Assembly: GCA_937927915.1 (NCBI GenBank) | Contig: CALGKB010000004.1 | Coordinates: forward strand, 434,001 to 498,000 | DNA from: an uncultured Pseudanabaenaceae cyanobacterium | GTDB taxonomy: Bacteria; Cyanobacteriota; Cyanobacteriia; Pseudanabaenales; Pseudanabaenaceae | Length of the DNA: 64,000 nt | Direction: 5' to 3' | Shown here: in pieces, positions 1-12,347 of the stretch | How the letters are laid out: each line of letters begins with the position of its first letter | Numbering within the stretch: position 1 is the first letter of the stretch | The notes under the pieces: generated by a model | What the model saw: the letters and a program-made list of their open reading frames with translations, nothing else | What the model was told of the DNA's origin: nothing | The model's database searches: none | Program-made: the position numbers and the translations under genes

Positions 1-2418
1 GGGGAAGTAAAATGGCAGGGGGATTTAGCCTTTGTGCTGTTGCCAGGGAGTGGCTGGTTACCCCTAGGGGAAGGGATGTGGATCGAAGCGATCGCTCCCA
101 ACAACTTGGTCAAGGTGGAGGTAGAAATCACTAGCCTCGAGCGGTTACGCCCAGGGGAGATACGGCGCAGTTTAGACTATTTGCTGGCTTACTTTTGGCG
201 TTACCTTGCCCACCAGGGGGAATTGCAGGCAACGGCAGAGCTGGCTCGTCTGCAGTCTAGGGCACAGCTGAATCAACAGCTGCTGGAAAAAGCAAATGCC
301 GACCTCATTGCCGTTCTTGACCCCAAAGAGACAGAGACAGTCCAGGAGGGTTCCCCCCTCTTGGTGGTGATGGGGGCAGTGGGGCGGGCGATGGGGATTA
401 AGATTTCGCCGCCGGCAGCCTCGGAGAATTTACAGCGGGTGAAGGAACTAGAGGCAATCGCCAGGGCATCGAGGGTGCGGGTGAGACAGGTATTACTCAG
501 GGACAAGTGGTGGCTAGAGGATGCGGGTCCCCTAGTGGGGTTTGTGTTACCCGATCGGACTCCCGTGGCTTTACTGCGGGACAAGGGTTACTACGAGTTA
601 CTAGACCCGACGGACTTAAAGCGCCAGGTAGTAGATGAACGGGTCAATGCGCGCCTGGACAGTCAGGCTTATATGCTCTATCGCCCCTTACCGCAGAAAC
701 TACGATCGGGCATCGACCTGCTGAAATTTGGCTTTCGCGGGCAGATCAAGGACATCATCCTAATTGTCATCCTGGGTATCACGATTACGCTGTTGGGAAT
801 GGTCACCCCCCAAGCAACGGGGCTATTGATTGACAGTGCTATTCCCGATGCCGATCGAGGCTTGCTATTGCAGATTGGTTTGGCACCGATCGCTGCTACC
901 TTTGGCAGTGCCATCTTCCAATGGAGCCGGGGCATGATCCAAATGCGGGTGGAGACTCTGGCAGACAGCGTGACCCAGGCAGCAGTGTGGGACAAGTTGT
1001 TGACCCTGGGCATTCCCTTCTTCCGCCAGTATGCAACGGGGGACTTGGAAAACCGCGTATCCGCCATTGGGGAAATTCGCAAACGCCTAGGGGGCAACAC
1101 GATCGAGACTCTGTTTACCAGTTTCTTCTCCCTCCTAAACCTGGGTTTATTGTTCTACTATAGTCCCCCCTTGGCACTGCTAGCCCTAGCGATCGGGGTG
1201 GTACTGGTGATTTTCGCCACGGTAACAGGGGTAATCATTCTGCGCAATGAACGCCCTCTGCAAGAGCTGCGGGCAAATATCTTTGGTACTGTGGTGCAGT
1301 TGATCAACGGTATTACCAAGTTAAAAATTGCCGGGGCAGAGGAGCGAGCCTTCAAGTATTGGACAGAGCAGTATAGTCGGCAGCAGCGCCTAGTATTGCA
1401 ACAGCAGAGTTTGCAGGATTTAATCCAGCTCTTTACCGCCATTTTGCCTATTCTCTCCTCGGGACTTATTTTTGCTGTTGCTGTCTATCTCCTAAGTAAG
1501 AGTGAGGGGACGCCCAGCTTGACGACGGGGAAATTCCTTGCCTTCAACACTGCCTTTGGCACTTTCCTGGATGGGGCAGCACAGTTGAGCAATACCCTCA
1601 CGGATGTCCTAGATGTGGTGACGCTGTGGGAGCGTGGGTATCCCATTATCAGCACGCCGCCAGAAATCCCACCTAATGCCACTGACCCAGGGGTGTTGCG
1701 GGGACAGATTCAAGCTTCCCACCTGTATTTTCGCTATCGCCCGGAGGGACCGCTGATCCTCAACGATGTCAGTTTCCATGCGGAGCCAGGGGAATTTATT
1801 GCCTTTGTGGGACCATCAGGGAGTGGTAAATCAACTACCTTGCGCCTGTTGTTGGGCTTTGAACAGCCGGAGTCGGGGTCAATTTTCTACGATGGGCAGG
1901 AGCTGTCGGGCTTAGATATTTACGCCGTCCGTCGCCAGATCGGCACAGTACTGCAGAATGGGCGTATTATGTCTGCTTCCATTTTTGAGAACATTGCCGC
2001 CGGGGCGGTGATTACGATGGAGGAGGCATGGCAGGCAGTGCGCATGGCGGGGATGGAGAACGACATTAAGCAGATGCCTATGGGTCTGCACACGATCATC
2101 AGTGAGGGGGGAAGCAACCTGTCAGGGGGACAGCGGCAGAGATTGTTGATTGCCAGGGCTTTGGTCCTCAAACCGTCGATCATCTACTTTGATGAAGCGA
2201 CTAGTGCCCTCGACAACCGCACCCAAAGTATTATCAGCAAGAGCCTGGATGAGCTGCAGGTAACCCGCATTGTCATTGCCCACCGTCTCAGTACCATTCG
2301 CCATGCCGATCGGATTTATGTGATGGAGGCGGGGCGGGTAGTCCAGGTCGGTAATTTTGAGCAGTTACAGTCAGAACCTGGTTTGTTCTCCCGCTTGATT
2401 GCCCGCCAGTTGGCTTAA
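1..2418 (+). CDS. NHLP-type peptide exporter ABC transporter (permease-ATPase), 5' end outside window
   Basis: The reading frame is open from base 1, so the N-terminus lies upstream and 805 residues are visible. An N-terminal region of about 230 residues precedes a six-helix ABC exporter membrane domain and a C-terminal ATPase. The ATPase shows Walker A GPSGSGKST (about residues 604-612), signature LSGGQ (706-710), Walker B IIYFDEA and the switch histidine in IAHRLST. The long non-membrane N-terminal part without a C39 peptidase fold fits the NHLP/NHLM bacteriocin-export family, which exports RiPP-type peptides across the inner membrane. The partner fusion protein and substrate peptides would lie upstream, outside the window. 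Its stop codon overlaps that of the convergent neighbour. The exporter class is clear; the NHLP assignment is by recognition of family-like sequence. Confidence 0.8.
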   Translation, partial: GEVKWQGDLAFVLLPGSGWLPLGEGMWIEAIAPNNLVKVEVEITSLERLRPGEIRRSLDYLLAYFWRYLAHQGELQATAELARLQSRAQLNQQLLEKANADLIAVLDPKETETVQEGSPLLVVMGAVGRAMGIKISPPAASENLQRVKELEAIARASRVRVRQVLLRDKWWLEDAGPLVGFVLPDRTPVALLRDKGYYELLDPTDLKRQVVDERVNARLDSQAYMLYRPLPQKLRSGIDLLKFGFRGQIKDIILIVILGITITLLGMVTPQATGLLIDSAIPDADRGLLLQIGLAPIAATFGSAIFQWSRGMIQMRVETLADSVTQAAVWDKLLTLGIPFFRQYATGDLENRVSAIGEIRKRLGGNTIETLFTSFFSLLNLGLLFYYSPPLALLALAIGVVLVIFATVTGVIILRNERPLQELRANIFGTVVQLINGITKLKIAGAEERAFKYWTEQYSRQQRLVLQQQSLQDLIQLFTAILPILSSGLIFAVAVYLLSKSEGTPSLTTGKFLAFNTAFGTFLDGAAQLSNTLTDVLDVVTLWERGYPIISTPPEIPPNATDPGVLRGQIQASHLYFRYRPEGPLILNDVSFHAEPGEFIAFVGPSGSGKSTTLRLLLGFEQPESGSIFYDGQELSGLDIYAVRRQIGTVLQNGRIMSASIFENIAAGAVITMEEAWQAVRMAGMENDIKQMPMGLHTIISEGGSNLSGGQRQRLLIARALVLKPSIIYFDEATSALDNRTQSIISKSLDELQVTRIVIAHRLSTIRHADRIYVMEAGRVVQVGNFEQLQSEPGLFSRLIARQLA

Positions 2419-3701
2419 GTACCTTCAACGGTGGTGGTGAATCCTGCCTCCTTTAGTCTTTGGGCTTGGGCATCTGCCTCTGCTCGATCGCGGTAGGCTC
2501 CTACTTGCAGCATTCTTCTGCCGTTGCGATTAGTGACAAAGGCATCGGGGACAAGGCGACGGAGCTGGGCGGTACGGGCTTCTGACTCCAGGGGCACAAA
2601 CACCCTAAATCGAAAAACATTACCTGCTGCTGGGGTGGCAGGGGGGGCGGGACGGGTAATAGGAGCATTGGGGGGCAGGGCTTGGGGGCGTTGCACAATG
2701 ACGGGCACAGCGGGGGCAGGGGGGGGCGGGGGGGGTAGGTTGGCAACAGTGGTAGAGGTGGGGGCGCCGTTCAGACTCATATTCACCACCTTCTTGGGGT
2801 CGACCTGATTGCCAAAGGCAGTGAAAGTCACACCGGCGGAGTTGTTGATGTCCCTTTGGCGGTTGTTTTGAAAGATATTTTCCCCTGGCTCGGTGGGAGT
2901 GCCGAGGTCGGGGTTGGGGTGCCCCTTGCGGTCTTTGAGGATAACTAAGCCATCTTCCCGACTATTGGCGATCAAATTACCCCTGAGTTTGGGGGTGGCA
3001 AGGTTAGATACCACAATGCCTGCGCGGTTATTGAGGATGCGATTGTTGAGGATAGCAACTGCCGATTTTTGCCCCACCGACAGCCCAAAGCCCGTATCCT
3101 CAAACACATTTTCACGGATTTCCCCTGTACTTTCCCCTACCGCCGAGAGACCGCTGGCACGGTTCTTGGTAAACACATTTGCCAGTACCAGGGCATTAGC
3201 CTTACCCGTGAGAAATACGCCATCGTGGGCAGTTTGGGTGAAGGTGTTGTTGATAATAGAGACATTTTGAGCAGATTCCACCCACAGACCATAACCCCGC
3301 TTGGCACTATTGATGAGAGTGATGCCCCGCACTTGTGTATTGTCATTAGCTAGGATAGCGACATTTTGGCGGGCAAAAGTGGGACTGACGTAGAAGCCAC
3401 CCCCAGAGATGACTACCCCCTCCCCCTTACCTTGTTCATTGCCCCGCAGAGTAATGCCCTTAGGTAACTGGAGGGGAAAGATTTCACCACTGTCAGCGGT
3501 GTAGTTCCCCGGTGCCAATTGAATGACTACGCCAGGGGCGGGATTGGAGCGCAGGGCGGCGGTGATGGTACGGAAGGGTTGAGTTTCGGTGCCGCTGTTG
3601 GGGGAGTCCTGACCACTGGGGGCAACATAGATCACAGGGTTTGCCTGTACTGCCCAGGGGATAGCAACCGCTACCACGACAAAGCAACAGATAGAACGCA
3701 T
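2415..3701 (-). CDS. Secreted DUF1565 right-handed beta-helix protein with C-terminal SPOR domain
   Basis: A signal peptide (hydrophobic stretch ending AVQA, about residue 20) leads into a DUF1565 start (IYVAPSGQDSPNSGT). This is followed by about 230 residues of parallel beta-helix with repeated NN/NR turns such as INNTFTQ and LNNRILNNRAG. A proline-rich linker (about residues 320-365) leads to a C-terminal SPOR-like domain ending QVGAYRDRAEADAQAQRLKE. SPOR domains bind denuded peptidoglycan; DUF1565/PbH1 folds are usually carbohydrate-binding or lyase-like. It is therefore probably a periplasmic or envelope protein, but no catalytic residues can be assigned. It is a single gene, convergent with the ABC exporter. 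Confidence 0.85.
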   Translation of the reverse strand: MRSICCFVVVAVAIPWAVQANPVIYVAPSGQDSPNSGTETQPFRTITAALRSNPAPGVVIQLAPGNYTADSGEIFPLQLPKGITLRGNEQGKGEGVVISGGGFYVSPTFARQNVAILANDNTQVRGITLINSAKRGYGLWVESAQNVSIINNTFTQTAHDGVFLTGKANALVLANVFTKNRASGLSAVGESTGEIRENVFEDTGFGLSVGQKSAVAILNNRILNNRAGIVVSNLATPKLRGNLIANSREDGLVILKDRKGHPNPDLGTPTEPGENIFQNNRQRDINNSAGVTFTAFGNQVDPKKVVNMSLNGAPTSTTVANLPPPPPPAPAVPVIVQRPQALPPNAPITRPAPPATPAAGNVFRFRVFVPLESEARTAQLRRLVPDAFVTNRNGRRMLQVGAYRDRAEADAQAQRLKEAGFTTTVEGT

Positions 3702-3759
3702 GGTGTTTTTCCCTAACCTGTCTCGGTGATTGTAGCGAAACTAGACGGGAATGCAACCT

Positions 3760-4884
3760 TTACGTTCCATTGTCAACTGGTAACTCCAAAATTTGCTTGG
3801 TCACTGCCATACTCTCTTCGTAGAGGGCTTCCCTGCCGTAGCGCTGCATCTGTTGTACGAGTAAAATATCAGCACTTTGGTCACCTAGGGGGGTCACCAA
3901 GTGGGTGCGGTAACTCTGGGCACTGCCCGCCGCTTCCATGCGCATACAACCCGTCGACTCGGAACAGAAAATATTGCAGGCATCGGCGTTTTGCTTACTG
4001 GAGGAGAGGCGCAGCCCAATTAAATCCCCTACCACTGCCCCTGGGTCCCCTACGGGAATCGCCGCTAACTCTGCTTTCACAGACATCCCTTCCCTGCCTG
4101 TAAACCAAATGTGGTGGAGGTCGTAATCGCCGCCCCTAAAACTCTGGGACACCGGTTGCCACTGCAGACGACTGGCAATCCACCCCAAAAACATCAACGC
4201 CTGGGCACTGTTGCCCCGTTCATAATCGATCGTGATCCCATCTATGTCCCACACCGCTTTACGCCGATCGGGGGGGTCGAAGGCTTGGGCGGTCAGTTCC
4301 TGCCAGGGGTTAATCCTGCGCCAGTTGAGGTCAGCTACGGCTATCCCTGCTTCTAGCAAGTTACTGACCAGAATTAGGTCGCGGGGTACGTCAGTAAAAA
4401 GGGAGGAGTCCAAAATTAAGCGATCGACATTTTGCATCAACCGCTCGAACAGGCGGCTGGTAATATCAGGGCTGTCCTTCCACCAGACAAAAATGGGCAA
4501 ATCCTGCAGGGTCAGTTCTCGCACCAGGGGGTAAACTCGTTCAAAGGCTTCCTTGGTGCCCATCAAAGTAATGTATTCACCGCAAATTAAGTTACTGCGG
4601 CTCTTTTGGATGGGACAGTAGGAGGCTACCTGAGCAGTAATGCCCTCATCTTCGCCTGGCTGGGGCAAAAGGCAAATCACTCGACAGGGGCTTTGGGAGG
4701 CAATTACATCGATCGTGTTTTGCACCGTGGCTAGGTTCCCCTGGGGTTCATAGACAATGAGGTTGAAGGTACTGGCTCTGGCGGCAGCGTGCTCCCCGTA
4801 AGCCTGCCAGATTTTGTTCAGCTCCTGGTCAATTTGGGCAAAGGACACATCCTTAGGGCTATAGAAAGAAATTACAGAACTCAT
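3760..4884 (-). CDS. opcA: Glucose-6-phosphate dehydrogenase assembly protein OpcA
   Basis: OpcA is the cyanobacterial activator of glucose-6-phosphate dehydrogenase in the oxidative pentose phosphate pathway and carries redox-responsive cysteines. The 374-residue product has typical family features ([18 protein letters not shown] near the N-terminus, and a cysteine-containing C-terminal part with [13 protein letters not shown]). It follows zwf on the same strand. I chose the ATG at 4884 because it forms an ATGA overlap with the zwf stop and has GGAGG 7-8 bases upstream; an in-frame start 12 bases earlier also exists. The overlap implies translational coupling with the enzyme it activates. 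Confidence 0.93.
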   Translation of the reverse strand: MSSVISFYSPKDVSFAQIDQELNKIWQAYGEHAAARASTFNLIVYEPQGNLATVQNTIDVIASQSPCRVICLLPQPGEDEGITAQVASYCPIQKSRSNLICGEYITLMGTKEAFERVYPLVRELTLQDLPIFVWWKDSPDITSRLFERLMQNVDRLILDSSLFTDVPRDLILVSNLLEAGIAVADLNWRRINPWQELTAQAFDPPDRRKAVWDIDGITIDYERGNSAQALMFLGWIASRLQWQPVSQSFRGGDYDLHHIWFTGREGMSVKAELAAIPVGDPGAVVGDLIGLRLSSSKQNADACNIFCSESTGCMRMEAAGSAQSYRTHLVTPLGDQSADILLVQQMQRYGREALYEESMAVTKQILELPVDNGT

Positions 4885-6416
4885 AGGCGCCTCCACTGTC
4901 TGCCATCGCGGTTAATTAGTTCTTCTGCTTCCTTGGGTCCCCATGTCCCTGCTTCGTAAAGGGGAATAGAACTGGGGTCAGTGGGCATATCCCAGGCGTT
5001 GAGGGCGGGAGTCACCAACTGCCACGCCGCTTCCACTTCATCTGCACGGGTAAACAGGGTTTGGTCTCCTAACATACAGTCTAGCAACAGGCGGTCATAG
5101 GCATCGGAGCCACCAATACCAAAGGTCTTGCCATAGGCAAAGTCCATCTCCACAGAGCGGGAGCGCAATTCTGTGCCGGGCATTTTTGCCTCAAAGCGCA
5201 GCGCTACCCCCTCATTGGGCTGAATCCGCAGGATGAGAATGTTGGGGCTGACTTGCCCCGCCGCCGATTTGAACAGCAGATAGGGGACTTGGCGGAACTC
5301 AATGGCAATCTCACTCACCTTTTTGGGCATCCGCTTACCAGTGCGCAGATAAAAGGGTACGCCCTGCCACCGCCAGTTATCGACAAAAAATTTCATTGCT
5401 ACGTAGGTCTCTCTTGTGGAGTTGGGGTCAACCCCTGGCTCCGATCGGTATCCCGGCACCTCCTTCCCCTTCATCCACCCTGGTCCGTACTGTGCCCGCA
5501 CGGCGGAGTATTGCAGATTTTTCGTGTCAGCAAGGTGGGTAGCTTGAATGACTTTTACTTTTTCGTTGCGCAGGGCATCTGCTTCCAGCTGGTTGGGGGG
5601 TTCCATTGCTGTCAGACAGAACAATTGCATGAGGTGGTTTTGCAGCATATCCCGCAGTGCCCCCGCTGTCTCGTAGTAGCCGGCGCGGTCCTCTACCCCC
5701 ACACTTTCTGCTACTGTAATTTGCACATGATCGACGTACTGACGGTTCCACAGGGGTTCAAAGATGGCATTGGCAAAGCGCAACACGAGCAAATTCTGGA
5801 CTGTCTCCTTGCCTAGGTAGTGGTCAATGCGATAGACCTGGCGTTCATCACAGACCTGTTGCACCACTTTGTTCAGTTCCTGACAGGAGGCGAGGTCGCG
5901 CCCAAAGGGTTTTTCAATCACCACCCGCGTTTTTTCGGGGCTTTTGATCATGCCTGCCTGCCCCAACTGGCGGATTGCTTCGGCAAAAAATTTCGGTGCT
6001 ACAGCCAGGTAAAAGACGCGATTGCCCCTCGTGCCCCTAATTTCATCCAGTTCTGTGAGCAGTTTGTTTAACTTGGTGTAACCAGCGGGGTCATCCATGT
6101 CGGCGGCACAGTAGTACAGCCCCTGGGCAAAATCCTGCCACACTGCCTCTGCCCCAATTCCCTGCCCGTAGGTTTCTACCCCCTGGCGCATCTGCTCACG
6201 AAAATAGTCGTGGCTCCAGTCCCGCCGCGCTACCCCCACGATCGTGATCTCCGGTGGTAAACGCCGCTGTTGTCTGAGGTGGTAGATGGCTGGCACCAGT
6301 TTACGGGCTGTCAAGTCCCCCGATGCCCCAAAGATAACCAGAATGAGGGGTTCTGGTGTGCGCTCCTGGGTCAGTCCCACCCGTAGGGGATTCTCTTCGA
6401 TCAGTGGTTGCACCAT
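4881..6416 (-). CDS. zwf: Glucose-6-phosphate 1-dehydrogenase
   Basis: It catalyses the first step of the oxidative pentose phosphate pathway, making NADPH in the dark. The 511-residue length is typical. Visible motifs are the nucleotide-binding [11 protein letters not shown] (about residues 30-40), the substrate/catalytic RIDHYLGKE (about 194-202) and conserved EPLWN. It heads the zwf-opcA operon. A TACAAT box (minus strand, 6441-6446) lies 24 bases before the ATG and is a plausible -10 element, but no good -35 is visible. Confidence 0.97.
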   Translation of the reverse strand: MVQPLIEENPLRVGLTQERTPEPLILVIFGASGDLTARKLVPAIYHLRQQRRLPPEITIVGVARRDWSHDYFREQMRQGVETYGQGIGAEAVWQDFAQGLYYCAADMDDPAGYTKLNKLLTELDEIRGTRGNRVFYLAVAPKFFAEAIRQLGQAGMIKSPEKTRVVIEKPFGRDLASCQELNKVVQQVCDERQVYRIDHYLGKETVQNLLVLRFANAIFEPLWNRQYVDHVQITVAESVGVEDRAGYYETAGALRDMLQNHLMQLFCLTAMEPPNQLEADALRNEKVKVIQATHLADTKNLQYSAVRAQYGPGWMKGKEVPGYRSEPGVDPNSTRETYVAMKFFVDNWRWQGVPFYLRTGKRMPKKVSEIAIEFRQVPYLLFKSAAGQVSPNILILRIQPNEGVALRFEAKMPGTELRSRSVEMDFAYGKTFGIGGSDAYDRLLLDCMLGDQTLFTRADEVEAAWQLVTPALNAWDMPTDPSSIPLYEAGTWGPKEAEELINRDGRQWRRL

Positions 6417-6493
6417 AGATAGGCTGTCATTCTAGGGAGCATTGTAGCTATCTCTTTGCCCCTCCCCCCCAGATTGCTGTTTTTCTTTAGGTT

Positions 6494-7249
6494 TTACGCC
6501 CAGCCCCGATCGATCGTGACATCTTGGTAGCGCACCGCGCGGATAGCCGTCCGTAAGTCTAGGTCACCGCTGTAAAGGGCTTTGCCAATAATTGCGCCGC
6601 TGACCCCTAGGGGTTCCAGGGTGAGGAGATCGAGCAAATCCTGCACCGTGCTGATGCCGCCGGAGGCAATAATGGGGACATCCACTGCCGTTGCCAGTTG
6701 GCGCAGCTGTTCTAGGTTGGGTCCCTGCAGGGTGCCGTCCCGCTGGATGTCTGTATAGATGATGCCAGCAATGCCAATCGTGGCAAGGCGTTGGGCGAGA
6801 TCGGTGGCATGGACTTCAGAAGTGTGGAGCCAACCTTGGGTGGCAACCTTGCCGTTTTTAGCATCAATACTCACTAGCACTTGCCCTGGAAATTCGCCGC
6901 AAATATCTGCTACCAGCTGAGGCGCTTCCACCGCGATCGTGCCCAGAATGACACGGCTGACCCCCGTTGCCAATACCGCCATGATGGCATTACGACTGCG
7001 CAACCCCCCCCCCACCTGCACATGGACTGGCACTGACCGCGCGATCGCTTCAATGACCTTGAGATTTTGGGGTTCCCCCGATCGGGCACCGTCTAAATCC
7101 ACCACATGGAGATAGTGGGCACCTTCTTCGTACCAGCGGCGGGCGACTGCCAGGGGGTCATCACTGAATACTTCCGCCTGCTGATAGTTGCCCTGATAGA
7201 GTCGGACACATCGCCCTTCCAAGATGTCGATCGCGGGGATGATTTCCAT
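6494..7249 (-). CDS. hisA: 1-(5-phosphoribosyl)-5-[(5-phosphoribosylamino)methylideneamino]imidazole-4-carboxamide isomerase
   Basis: HisA is the Amadori isomerase of histidine synthesis. The 251-residue half-barrel begins with EIIPAIDILEGRCVR, which carries catalytic Asp8, and has the second-half motif IIYTDIQRDGT containing the matching aspartate. Phosphate-binding glycines occur in VQVGGGLRS and IIASGGIS. No other his gene is adjacent. The ATG at 7249 lies 7 bases after the stop of a small acidic ORF on the same strand, so the two are probably co-transcribed. Confidence 0.97.
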   Translation of the reverse strand: MEIIPAIDILEGRCVRLYQGNYQQAEVFSDDPLAVARRWYEEGAHYLHVVDLDGARSGEPQNLKVIEAIARSVPVHVQVGGGLRSRNAIMAVLATGVSRVILGTIAVEAPQLVADICGEFPGQVLVSIDAKNGKVATQGWLHTSEVHATDLAQRLATIGIAGIIYTDIQRDGTLQGPNLEQLRQLATAVDVPIIASGGISTVQDLLDLLTLEPLGVSGAIIGKALYSGDLDLRTAIRAVRYQDVTIDRGWA

Positions 7250-7256
7250 CTATGTC

Positions 7257-7406
7257 TCAGTCCTCCTCATCCTCTTCTTCGTAGTCATCGTCATCTTCGT
7301 ATTCTTCGTCGTCCTCGTATTCCTCATCATCTTCGTACTCTTCATCCTCCTCAAAATCATTCTCTTCCAACTCTTCCTCTGTGAGCACAGTGGTGATGCG
7401 GGTCAT
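7257..7406 (-). CDS. Small very acidic repeat protein (49 aa), unknown function
   Basis: The frame was read directly from the minus strand. It starts at ATG 7404-7406, preceded by AGGAG about 6 bases upstream, and ends in TGA 7 bases before hisA. The N-terminus MTRITTVLTEEELEEN is ordinary. The remaining part is almost only Glu, Asp and Tyr, built from imperfect tandem EEYEDD units. Such composition suggests an intrinsically disordered polyanion, for example a nucleic-acid mimic or a binder of basic partners, but no function is assigned. The good ribosome-binding site and tight spacing to hisA argue that it is translated. The opposite strand reads as a hydrophobic frame, which I take to be its mirror. 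Confidence 0.7.
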   Translation of the reverse strand: MTRITTVLTEEELEENDFEEDEEYEDDEEYEDDEEYEDDDDYEEEDEED

Positions 7407-7546
7407 AGTTCACTCCTAACGGTTTGGCATGATCTTACTTGATTATCGGGCAAATGGGTATTTGCAAAGGAAAATTTACTTTTCTTCAAATCTTCAAATA
7501 CAACAGAAACGGGTAATATTAGGGAAGGTTAGCGCTGGGAAATGGC

Positions 7547-8491
7547 ATGGCAAAGTACAGATTGATTACCCGCAGTGACCTAGATGGGATTGTCTGCGCT
7601 GTCATTCTAAAGGAATTGGATTTAATTGACGAGATTGTCTTTGCCCACCCCAAGGATATGCAGGATGGCAAGATTGCAGTCACTGAGCGGGATATTACTG
7701 CCAACTTACCCTATGTCCCCGGCGTCTACCTTGCCTTTGACCACCACTACAGCGAAACCCTCCGGCTGCAGTCCCCTCCCCCCAATTTGATTATTGACCC
7801 CGATGCTCCCTCGGCGGCAAGGGTAGTTTATAACTACTACGGCGGTAGGATGAAATTGCCCCACGTCTCCCAGGAGATGATGGCAGCGGTAGACAAGTCC
7901 GATAGTGCCCAATTTACCCTAGAGGAGATTTTGCACCCCCAGGGCTGGACGCTCCTCAGTTTTCTCCTCGATGCCCGCACGGGCTTAGGACGGTTTAAGG
8001 ATTTCCGCATTTCCAACTACCAATTGATGCTGGATTTGACGGAATACTTCCGCCGCATGACCATTGAGGAAGTGATGGCACAGCCAGATGTGCAGGAGAG
8101 AGTGAACCTCTATTGGGAATATCAGGATAAGTTCAAGGCACAGTTACAGCGCGCCTCCCAGGTCATCCCCCCCCTAGTAGTGGTGGATTTGCGGGAAGAG
8201 GAAATTATCTACCCCGGCAATCGCTTTATGGTCTATGCCCTCAACCCCAACTGTAATATCTCCATGCACATCATTTGGGGTCTCAAACAACAAAACACAG
8301 TCTTTGCCGTCGGTAAATCTATCCTCAACCGCACTTCCCCTGTCAATGTCGGTGCTCTCATGTTGCGCTATGGGGGCGGTGGGCACGCTAACGCTGGTAC
8401 CTGCCAAATTGAAAACGATCGGGTGGAGACTGTGCGAGCAGAACTAGTCCAAACCATCCTTGACCTCTCCCAAGAGACAGTGATTAGCTAG
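7547..8491 (+). CDS. DHH-family phosphoesterase (NrnA/exopolyphosphatase-like)
   Basis: The 314-residue protein has the DHH phosphoesterase signature. It carries DLDG at residues 11-14, DHH at 65-67 for manganese binding, and a C-terminal DHHA1-type glycine motif GGGGHANAG (about 276). Family members hydrolyse short oligoribonucleotides, pAp, cyclic dinucleotides or polyphosphate, and the sequence does not tell which. The start ATG has only a weak GGGA upstream; another ATG lies 5 bases earlier in a different frame. It is divergent from the hisA group across a 140-base AT-rich gap, where TAATAT (7513-7518) could be its -10 box. Confidence 0.88.
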   Translation: MAKYRLITRSDLDGIVCAVILKELDLIDEIVFAHPKDMQDGKIAVTERDITANLPYVPGVYLAFDHHYSETLRLQSPPPNLIIDPDAPSAARVVYNYYGGRMKLPHVSQEMMAAVDKSDSAQFTLEEILHPQGWTLLSFLLDARTGLGRFKDFRISNYQLMLDLTEYFRRMTIEEVMAQPDVQERVNLYWEYQDKFKAQLQRASQVIPPLVVVDLREEEIIYPGNRFMVYALNPNCNISMHIIWGLKQQNTVFAVGKSILNRTSPVNVGALMLRYGGGGHANAGTCQIENDRVETVRAELVQTILDLSQETVIS

Positions 8492-8495
8492 CCAT

Positions 8496-8516
8496 AAAAA
8501 AAGCCCCCGCAGGGGC
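8496..8516 (-). terminator. Rho-independent terminator of apcE
   Basis: Read on the minus strand, GCCCC and GGGGC (8503-8507 and 8512-8516) form a five-pair stem with a four-base loop, followed directly by seven T residues (8502-8496). It sits 28 bases after the apcE stop and only a few bases from the end of the convergent DHH gene. The plus-strand side has only a short A run, so it serves apcE. Confidence 0.8.
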
Positions 8517-8544
8517 AAAACGTCGAGTCTAGGAGAAATCCCTG

Positions 8545-11283
<2,739 letters not shown>

Positions 11284-11365
11284 TTAATTAACCTAAAAAT
11301 ACACCTTAACTTCTAATTTATCCTACTATTGGCTTACCCTCTTGCCCCTCTCCCCTGTTACATTT

Positions 11366-12325
11366 CTAAACGATCGGATGTCTGCCGATGGCAATTGCTG
11401 CTACAAGCATCCCCAACACCAGGAAGGGCTGAGCACTGGCTTGGTATTTCACGTCATTGGCGATGGGGTCGCGCAAAAAGTACATATCCTGCAAGGTAAT
11501 CTGGGGAATAACTAACAACACTAGTAGGCTGGCTAACAATCGTTCCCCGATCGCTACGAGATAGAGGGCAATGCCAATCTGAAAGACATCGATCATAAAG
11601 GCAGCAATCTGGGCTGCCCGCTGCACACCAAACATCACCGGCAGGGATTGGAGACCCATTTGTCTGTCCCCCTCTACACTCTTAAAGTCATTGACCACGG
11701 CAATGCCCAAACCCGCCAGACTATAAAACATAGTGATTGCTACAATTTGCCAGCTCAACTCCCCAAACAGTGCCTGACCCGCACACCAAGGCAGGGCAAT
11801 ATAACTGGCACCAAGGGCATAATTTCCCAACCAGCCATTTTGTTTCAGTTTGAGAGGGGGAGCGGAATAGATGTAGGCAAGGAATGCCCCAATAGCGGTG
11901 ATGACAGTGATAGTAAAGGTTTTATGTCCCGCCCACAGGTCCAGTAAGATTGCCACCCCAAAGCCCAGGAGCAATAACACCCAAATCTGGAGGATCACAT
12001 TCCGCAAGGGGATAGCGCCGGAGGGGATGGGGCGGTAGGGTTCGTTAATGGCATCAATTTCGCGGTCGTAATAGTCATTGAGGGTTTGCGTATAGCCTGC
12101 CATCAGCGGTCCCGACAGGAGCATACAGGCAAGGGCAACTAGGAAATGCTCCCAAGTCCAGCGGTACCCCCCCGAAGAGGCAGCGCCACAGACTACCCCC
12201 CACATCAGGGGAATCCAAGTAATCGGTTTCATCAACTGCAGGTGGATTTTCCAGAGGGCAGTGGTTTTTACATCCGCCCCCTTCATACCTAATAGCTGCC
12301 TTGTACTAGCTTGGGAATCACTCAT
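11366..12325 (-). CDS. chlG: Chlorophyll a synthase (geranylgeranyl/phytyl transferase)
   Basis: ChlG esterifies chlorophyllide with phytyl or geranylgeranyl diphosphate in the membrane, the last step of chlorophyll a synthesis. The 319-residue UbiA-family protein has about eight to nine membrane segments. The first diphosphate/Mg motif is NDYYDREID (83-91), followed by INEPYRPIPSG, which is diagnostic of ChlG. A second acidic region is NDFKSVEGD. It follows rplY on the same strand with a short gap. Confidence 0.96.
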   Translation of the reverse strand: MSDSQASTRQLLGMKGADVKTTALWKIHLQLMKPITWIPLMWGVVCGAASSGGYRWTWEHFLVALACMLLSGPLMAGYTQTLNDYYDREIDAINEPYRPIPSGAIPLRNVILQIWVLLLLGFGVAILLDLWAGHKTFTITVITAIGAFLAYIYSAPPLKLKQNGWLGNYALGASYIALPWCAGQALFGELSWQIVAITMFYSLAGLGIAVVNDFKSVEGDRQMGLQSLPVMFGVQRAAQIAAFMIDVFQIGIALYLVAIGERLLASLLVLLVIPQITLQDMYFLRDPIANDVKYQASAQPFLVLGMLVAAIAIGRHPIV

Positions 12326-12347
12326 GGTTTTGCTGCGAGGGACAGCC

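Noticed and set aside
7257-7373. Tandem GAA/GAT-rich repeat as a possible CRISPR or satellite
   Set aside because: The repeat is a codon-level pattern of an ORF without regular spacers; no CRISPR array exists in the window.
7224-7442. Hydrophobic plus-strand ORF with Leu/Ile/Phe/Val runs
   Set aside because: It is the mirror of the acidic minus-strand repeat ORF, overlaps hisA's start and has no ribosome-binding site.
7480-7500. Short direct repeat TCTTCAAA twice in the hisA/DHH gap
   Set aside because: Two 8-base copies in an AT-rich spacer are not convincing as a binding site without conservation data.
8503-8520. Bidirectional terminator for the DHH phosphoesterase gene
   Set aside because: The plus-strand side of the hairpin lacks a T-run.
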